From NCBI GenBank assembly GCA_018715525.1, contig DVLL01000020.1, positions 47,088-111,087 on the forward strand: 64,000 bases of DNA. Reading direction: 5' to 3'. The notes under the pieces are model-generated. The model saw only the letters and a list, made by a program, of their open reading frames with translations, did not search any database and was not told where the DNA came from. Shown here piece after piece: positions 61,332-64,000 of the stretch (the stretch's first letter is position 1; the number at the start of each line of letters is the position of its first letter). The position numbers were made by a program, and so were the translations under genes. The stretch comes from Candidatus Faeciplasma pullistercoris (GTDB lineage: Bacteria > Bacillota > Clostridia > Oscillospirales > Ruminococcaceae).

Positions 61332-62114
61332 TCAGCCCAGCGCCACATCCAATACCATCATCAAAGTGAAACCGACTGCAAACAGAATGGTTCCCACATT
61401 GGAGTGCTTTCCGGCCGACATCTCCGGAATCAATTCCTCTACCACCACATAAATCATTGCACCAGCGGCAAAGCTCAGAGCATAGGGCAGTACCGGGACT
61501 AAAATTCCTGCCAGAAGGATGGTCAGGAGCGCACCTATCGGTTCTACCGCACCGGACAGCGTTCCATACAGAAATGAGCGGGATTTGGAGAAACCCTCCG
61601 CTTTCAGGGGCATGGATATAATAGCGCCTTCAGGGAAGTTCTGAATGGCGATACCCAGAGAAAGAGCCAGCGCCCCCGCCAGCATGATCCCACTGTCCCC
61701 GTAGAGCCACCCGGCATAGACTGCGCCCACTGCCATCCCTTCCGGAATATTGTGCAGTGCCACTGCCAGAGTCAGCATAGTTGTTTTTCCAAGACTGCTT
61801 TTGACGCCTTCGGCCTCTGAGCTGCCACGATGCAGATGCGGGATCAGCCGATCCAATCCCAGTAAGAATAAAATACCAAGCCAAAACCCAGCTAAAGCAG
61901 GGAAGAAGGACCATTGCCCCATGTCTGATGCCTGTTCCATGGCAGGAAGCAGCAGACTCCATATGGAAGCCGCCACCATAACCCCTGCCGCAAAGCCGGT
62001 AAGCGCACGCTGAACCAGTTCACTCAAATTGTTCCGCATAAAAAAGACGCAGGCTGCGCCGAGCGTCGTCCCGGCAAAGGGTATCAGCAGCCCCTGCCAT
62101 AATTCAAAAGGCAT
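61332..62114 (-). CDS. ZIP family metal transporter (island copy)
   Basis: A 260-residue ZIP transporter with eight predicted membrane segments. Metal-site motifs are LHNIPEGMAVGAVYAG and AIQNFPEGAIISMPL. It is clearly paralogous to the protein at 44986-45789 (shared TGFAAGVMVAASIWSLLLPA) but lies in an island with metal-responsive control. Iron or zinc import is likely. GAGGTG precedes the start. Confidence 0.9.
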   Translation of the reverse strand: MPFELWQGLLIPFAGTTLGAACVFFMRNNLSELVQRALTGFAAGVMVAASIWSLLLPAMEQASDMGQWSFFPALAGFWLGILFLLGLDRLIPHLHRGSSEAEGVKSSLGKTTMLTLAVALHNIPEGMAVGAVYAGWLYGDSGIMLAGALALSLGIAIQNFPEGAIISMPLKAEGFSKSRSFLYGTLSGAVEPIGALLTILLAGILVPVLPYALSFAAGAMIYVVVEELIPEMSAGKHSNVGTILFAVGFTLMMVLDVALG

Positions 62115-62129
62115 GTCTTTTCACCTCAT

Positions 62130-62390
62130 CTATTTTCTTTTAAACAGGGAAAACCCTTGTCTTTCATAAGGTTCACAATGAATACCCAACACCTTATACC
62201 CGCATTCTTCCACAGCATGTTTCAGCAGCTGCGTGTCAACGGGGTCTTGTATAAGCAGTTCCGTGATTCCTTTTCTGTGAGAAGAAGTCACTTTCTTAAC
62301 AGAAAATACTTTTCTGATCGCATCGTTTATATGAGCCTCACACATTCCACAGGACATTCCATCGATTTTCATTGTTACTTTTATCATCAT
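62130..62390 (-). CDS. Heavy-metal-associated (HMA) domain protein
   Basis: A single ferredoxin-fold HMA domain of 86 residues with the metal-binding MSCGMC motif (residues ~13-18). Such domains bind copper(I), zinc or similar ions and deliver them to transporters. It is the first gene after the island promoter and 15 bp upstream of the ZIP gene. The start may be ATG 62390 or 62387; AAGGA lies upstream. Confidence 0.88.
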   Translation of the reverse strand: MMIKVTMKIDGMSCGMCEAHINDAIRKVFSVKKVTSSHRKGITELLIQDPVDTQLLKHAVEECGYKVLGIHCEPYERQGFSLFKRK

Positions 62391-62404
62391 TCGATCCTTA
62401 CATA

Positions 62405-62454
62405 GTTAGCGCAGGCTAACCGCGACAAATAAAAAATAGTTAGTTAATTCTAAC
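62405..62454 (-). promoter_or_regulatory. Two operator dyads of the metal island
   Basis: GTTAGCGCAGGCTAAC (62405-62420) and GTTAGTTAATTCTAAC (62439-62454) share GTTAG/CTAAC half-sites resembling DtxR/IdeR boxes. The upstream one covers the likely transcription start, the other lies just before the ribosome site. Confidence 0.75.
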
Positions 62455-62460
62455 AAATTG

Positions 62461-62490
62461 ATTTTACCATACCATGCTTCATTTTGTCAA
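62461..62490 (-). promoter_or_regulatory. Sigma-A promoter of the HMA-ZIP-methyltransferase-regulator operon
   Basis: TTGACA and TAAAAT with an 18-bp spacer, directly upstream of the two dyads. Confidence 0.75.
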
Positions 62491-62602
62491 GATACTGTGC
62501 TAAAGTGTTTTCGGATAAAGACAAAGCCACACTCAAAAACAGCCGTGTTTTGCGTGCGGCATTTGCCTGTCATCCGGTTTGTTTCCGCATTAGAAAATCA
62601 CA

Positions 62603-64000
62603 CTATGCCAGCGTCCAGTTCTGGCTTTCTGTCTGTAATTTTACCATGCGGGTATAGATACCGTCTTGCCGGAGCAGGGTATCCGGATCGCCCTCTTCCG
62701 CCACCATACCATCGGAAAGCACGACGATTTTATCCGCACCGGCTACCGTGCGCATCCGGTGTGCGATCACCAGAACAGTTTTGTCTTTGATCAGCCGTGA
62801 CAGAGCTGTCTGTATCAGCGTTTCATTCTCCACATCCAGAGAGGCTGTAGCTTCGTCAAGAAGGATGATCGGCGCGTTCTTTAAGAAGGCACGGGCAATA
62901 GAGATACGCTGGCGTTCTCCGCCGGAGAGCTTACAACCGTTTTCGCCTATGTTAGTATTCCATTTATCAGGAAGCTTCTCGGCAAATTCATCCACATTGG
63001 CAAGCCGTGCCGCAGCCAGAACCTCCTCATCTGTGGCGTCTTTGTTGCCGATACGGATATTTTCCAGTATGGTGTTGTCAAACAGGGTAACATCCTGAAA
63101 CACAATGGAATAAAGAGAAAGCAGCGTTTCCGGATCCACTTTTGAGACATCCATACCGCCTACCGTAATTTTCCCCCGGCTCACACCCCAAAACCGGGCT
63201 GCCAGACGTGACACCGTTGTTTTGCCGCCGCCGGAGGGACCCACCAGTGCGGTCACTTCCCCCTGTTTGGCAGTAAAGCTGACATCCTTTAATACTGTTT
63301 CTCCGGTGTTGTAGGCAAACCCAACATGGTCAAAGGTAATGTCATACCCCTGATTGGAAAGGCTGGTTTTGCCCTGCTGAATGGGATGGTCAAGGATTTC
63401 ATTCATACGGGCGATATTTGTCCGGGTGGAAATTACCGCCGCCAGATTCTGCAGCGCACCCTGCAAGGGATCATAGAGCCGGGAAACCACCAGCAGGAAC
63501 AGGAAGAAGGTCAAAATATTCAAACTACCCTGCATCAGCAAAAAGGAGCCTGCAAGCGCAACCGTGGCAATCCCAAGCTTTAACACAAGGGATGCGGATA
63601 CTACAAATGCCGCCAAACCGAACTCATTGAGAATGGAACGGTGTTCCACCGCGCGTATCTTCTTTTCCAACCCTTTGAGGTATTCTTTTTCAGCGTTGTT
63701 GGCTTTCAGATCCTGCACCGTTTCAATACACTCCTGAATTCCGTCTGCGCAGGTCATTTTCGCATCCATGGACTTCTGATTGAAACCTTCCTGTACCTTT
63801 GCAGAAAAACCTACAATTGCAAACGCCACCGGCATCACCCAAAGAGCCGCCAGCGCCATACGCCAATCGTAGAAGAACAGGCTGACGGCAATCAAAACCG
63901 TAGAGATGATGGATCCGGCAAGCTCCGGGATAAAGTGGGAAAAGCTCTGCTCTAAAAAGGTGCAGTCCGCCATAATGGTGCTGGTAAGATCCGCAAGGTC
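62603..64000 (-). CDS. ABC transporter, fused permease-ATPase (YbtPQ-like), 5' end outside the window
   Basis: The last 466 residues of an ABC half-transporter; the frame is open to the window edge (DLADLTSTIM before the track's Met). The membrane part ends near residue 190, then the ATPase has Walker A GPSGGGKTT, signature LSGGERQRIS, Walker B IILLDEATAS and H-loop VIAHR. The architecture is exporter-like, but Ybt-type homologues import siderophores. Next to a DtxR-like regulated operon, metallophore uptake is a reasonable inference. It may pair with a second half-transporter upstream. Confidence 0.85.
   Translation of the reverse strand, partial: DLADLTSTIMADCTFLEQSFSHFIPELAGSIISTVLIAVSLFFYDWRMALAALWVMPVAFAIVGFSAKVQEGFNQKSMDAKMTCADGIQECIETVQDLKANNAEKEYLKGLEKKIRAVEHRSILNEFGLAAFVVSASLVLKLGIATVALAGSFLLMQGSLNILTFFLFLLVVSRLYDPLQGALQNLAAVISTRTNIARMNEILDHPIQQGKTSLSNQGYDITFDHVGFAYNTGETVLKDVSFTAKQGEVTALVGPSGGGKTTVSRLAARFWGVSRGKITVGGMDVSKVDPETLLSLYSIVFQDVTLFDNTILENIRIGNKDATDEEVLAAARLANVDEFAEKLPDKWNTNIGENGCKLSGGERQRISIARAFLKNAPIILLDEATASLDVENETLIQTALSRLIKDKTVLVIAHRMRTVAGADKIVVLSDGMVAEEGDPDTLLRQDGIYTRMVKLQTESQNWTLA

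Overview
The window looks like chromosome of an anaerobic, spore-forming Clostridia, most likely a gut or rumen Oscillospiraceae/Ruminococcus-type bacterium. The sequence signs are T-box leaders, SpoIIP and a SpoIIQ-like M23 protein, ferredoxin-dependent 2-oxoacid oxidoreductase subunits, xylan and glucan hydrolases (GH43, GH5, GH115), Thr-rich linkers on lipoproteins, and consensus sigma-A promoters with 17-18 bp spacers. I see no rRNA, tRNA or CRISPR array. The species call is inference.

Layout. 1-5.1 kb: the 3' end of a T-box leader, then cysE-cysS, a membrane zincin-like protein, a cyclophilin-like protein and a foldase-like lipoprotein. 5.1-16 kb: housekeeping genes (Nudix, SpoIIQ-like, 10-TM metal permease, maf, lipid kinase, spermidine synthase-like protein, FGGY kinase, murA, MBL hydrolase, rlmH). 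15.8-18.9 kb: a GH5-GH43 operon behind a consensus promoter with a dyad in its spacer. 19-28 kb: UPF0210/ACT pair, spoIIP, VanY, CBS protein, a small lipoprotein, typA, tcdA and a CotF-like protein.

28-37.4 kb holds the most interesting metabolism. An Ile-type T-box (ATC in the specifier position) precedes a fused XRE-cupin-acyl-CoA ligase. Downstream on the same strand, from its own promoter, runs a P-loop ATPase, a ferredoxin-type subunit, three VOR-like subunits, ilvE, metY and, after a hairpin, metA. I infer that this module activates branched-chain fatty acids, reductively carboxylates the CoA esters to 2-oxoacids and transaminates them to branched-chain amino acids. The first step would respond to tRNA-Ile charging. 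MetA carries Glu111 and so probably uses acetyl-CoA, feeding MetY.

37.5-46 kb: a GH115-amidohydrolase operon, a DUF975 protein, a PLP aminotransferase, trmO and a ZIP transporter. 46-55 kb: a complete but enlarged oligopeptide ABC operon. OppD carries a roughly 370-residue insertion between Q-loop and signature, OppF about 100 residues before the Q-loop, OppC a large extracytoplasmic insert, and OppA has 859 residues.

55.2-64 kb is an acquired, patchwork region. It has a serine recombinase with an in-frame stop, a DinB-like/zincin gene pair, a shortened MobC-like protein and a mobile-element ORF. Next to these lies a metal-homeostasis island: a DtxR-like regulator whose 3' end runs antisense into the mobile ORF, an LCM-like methyltransferase, a ZIP transporter, an HMA protein and a YbtPQ-like ABC transporter cut by the window edge. 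Two GTTAG/CTAAC dyads just downstream of the island promoter are probable operators.
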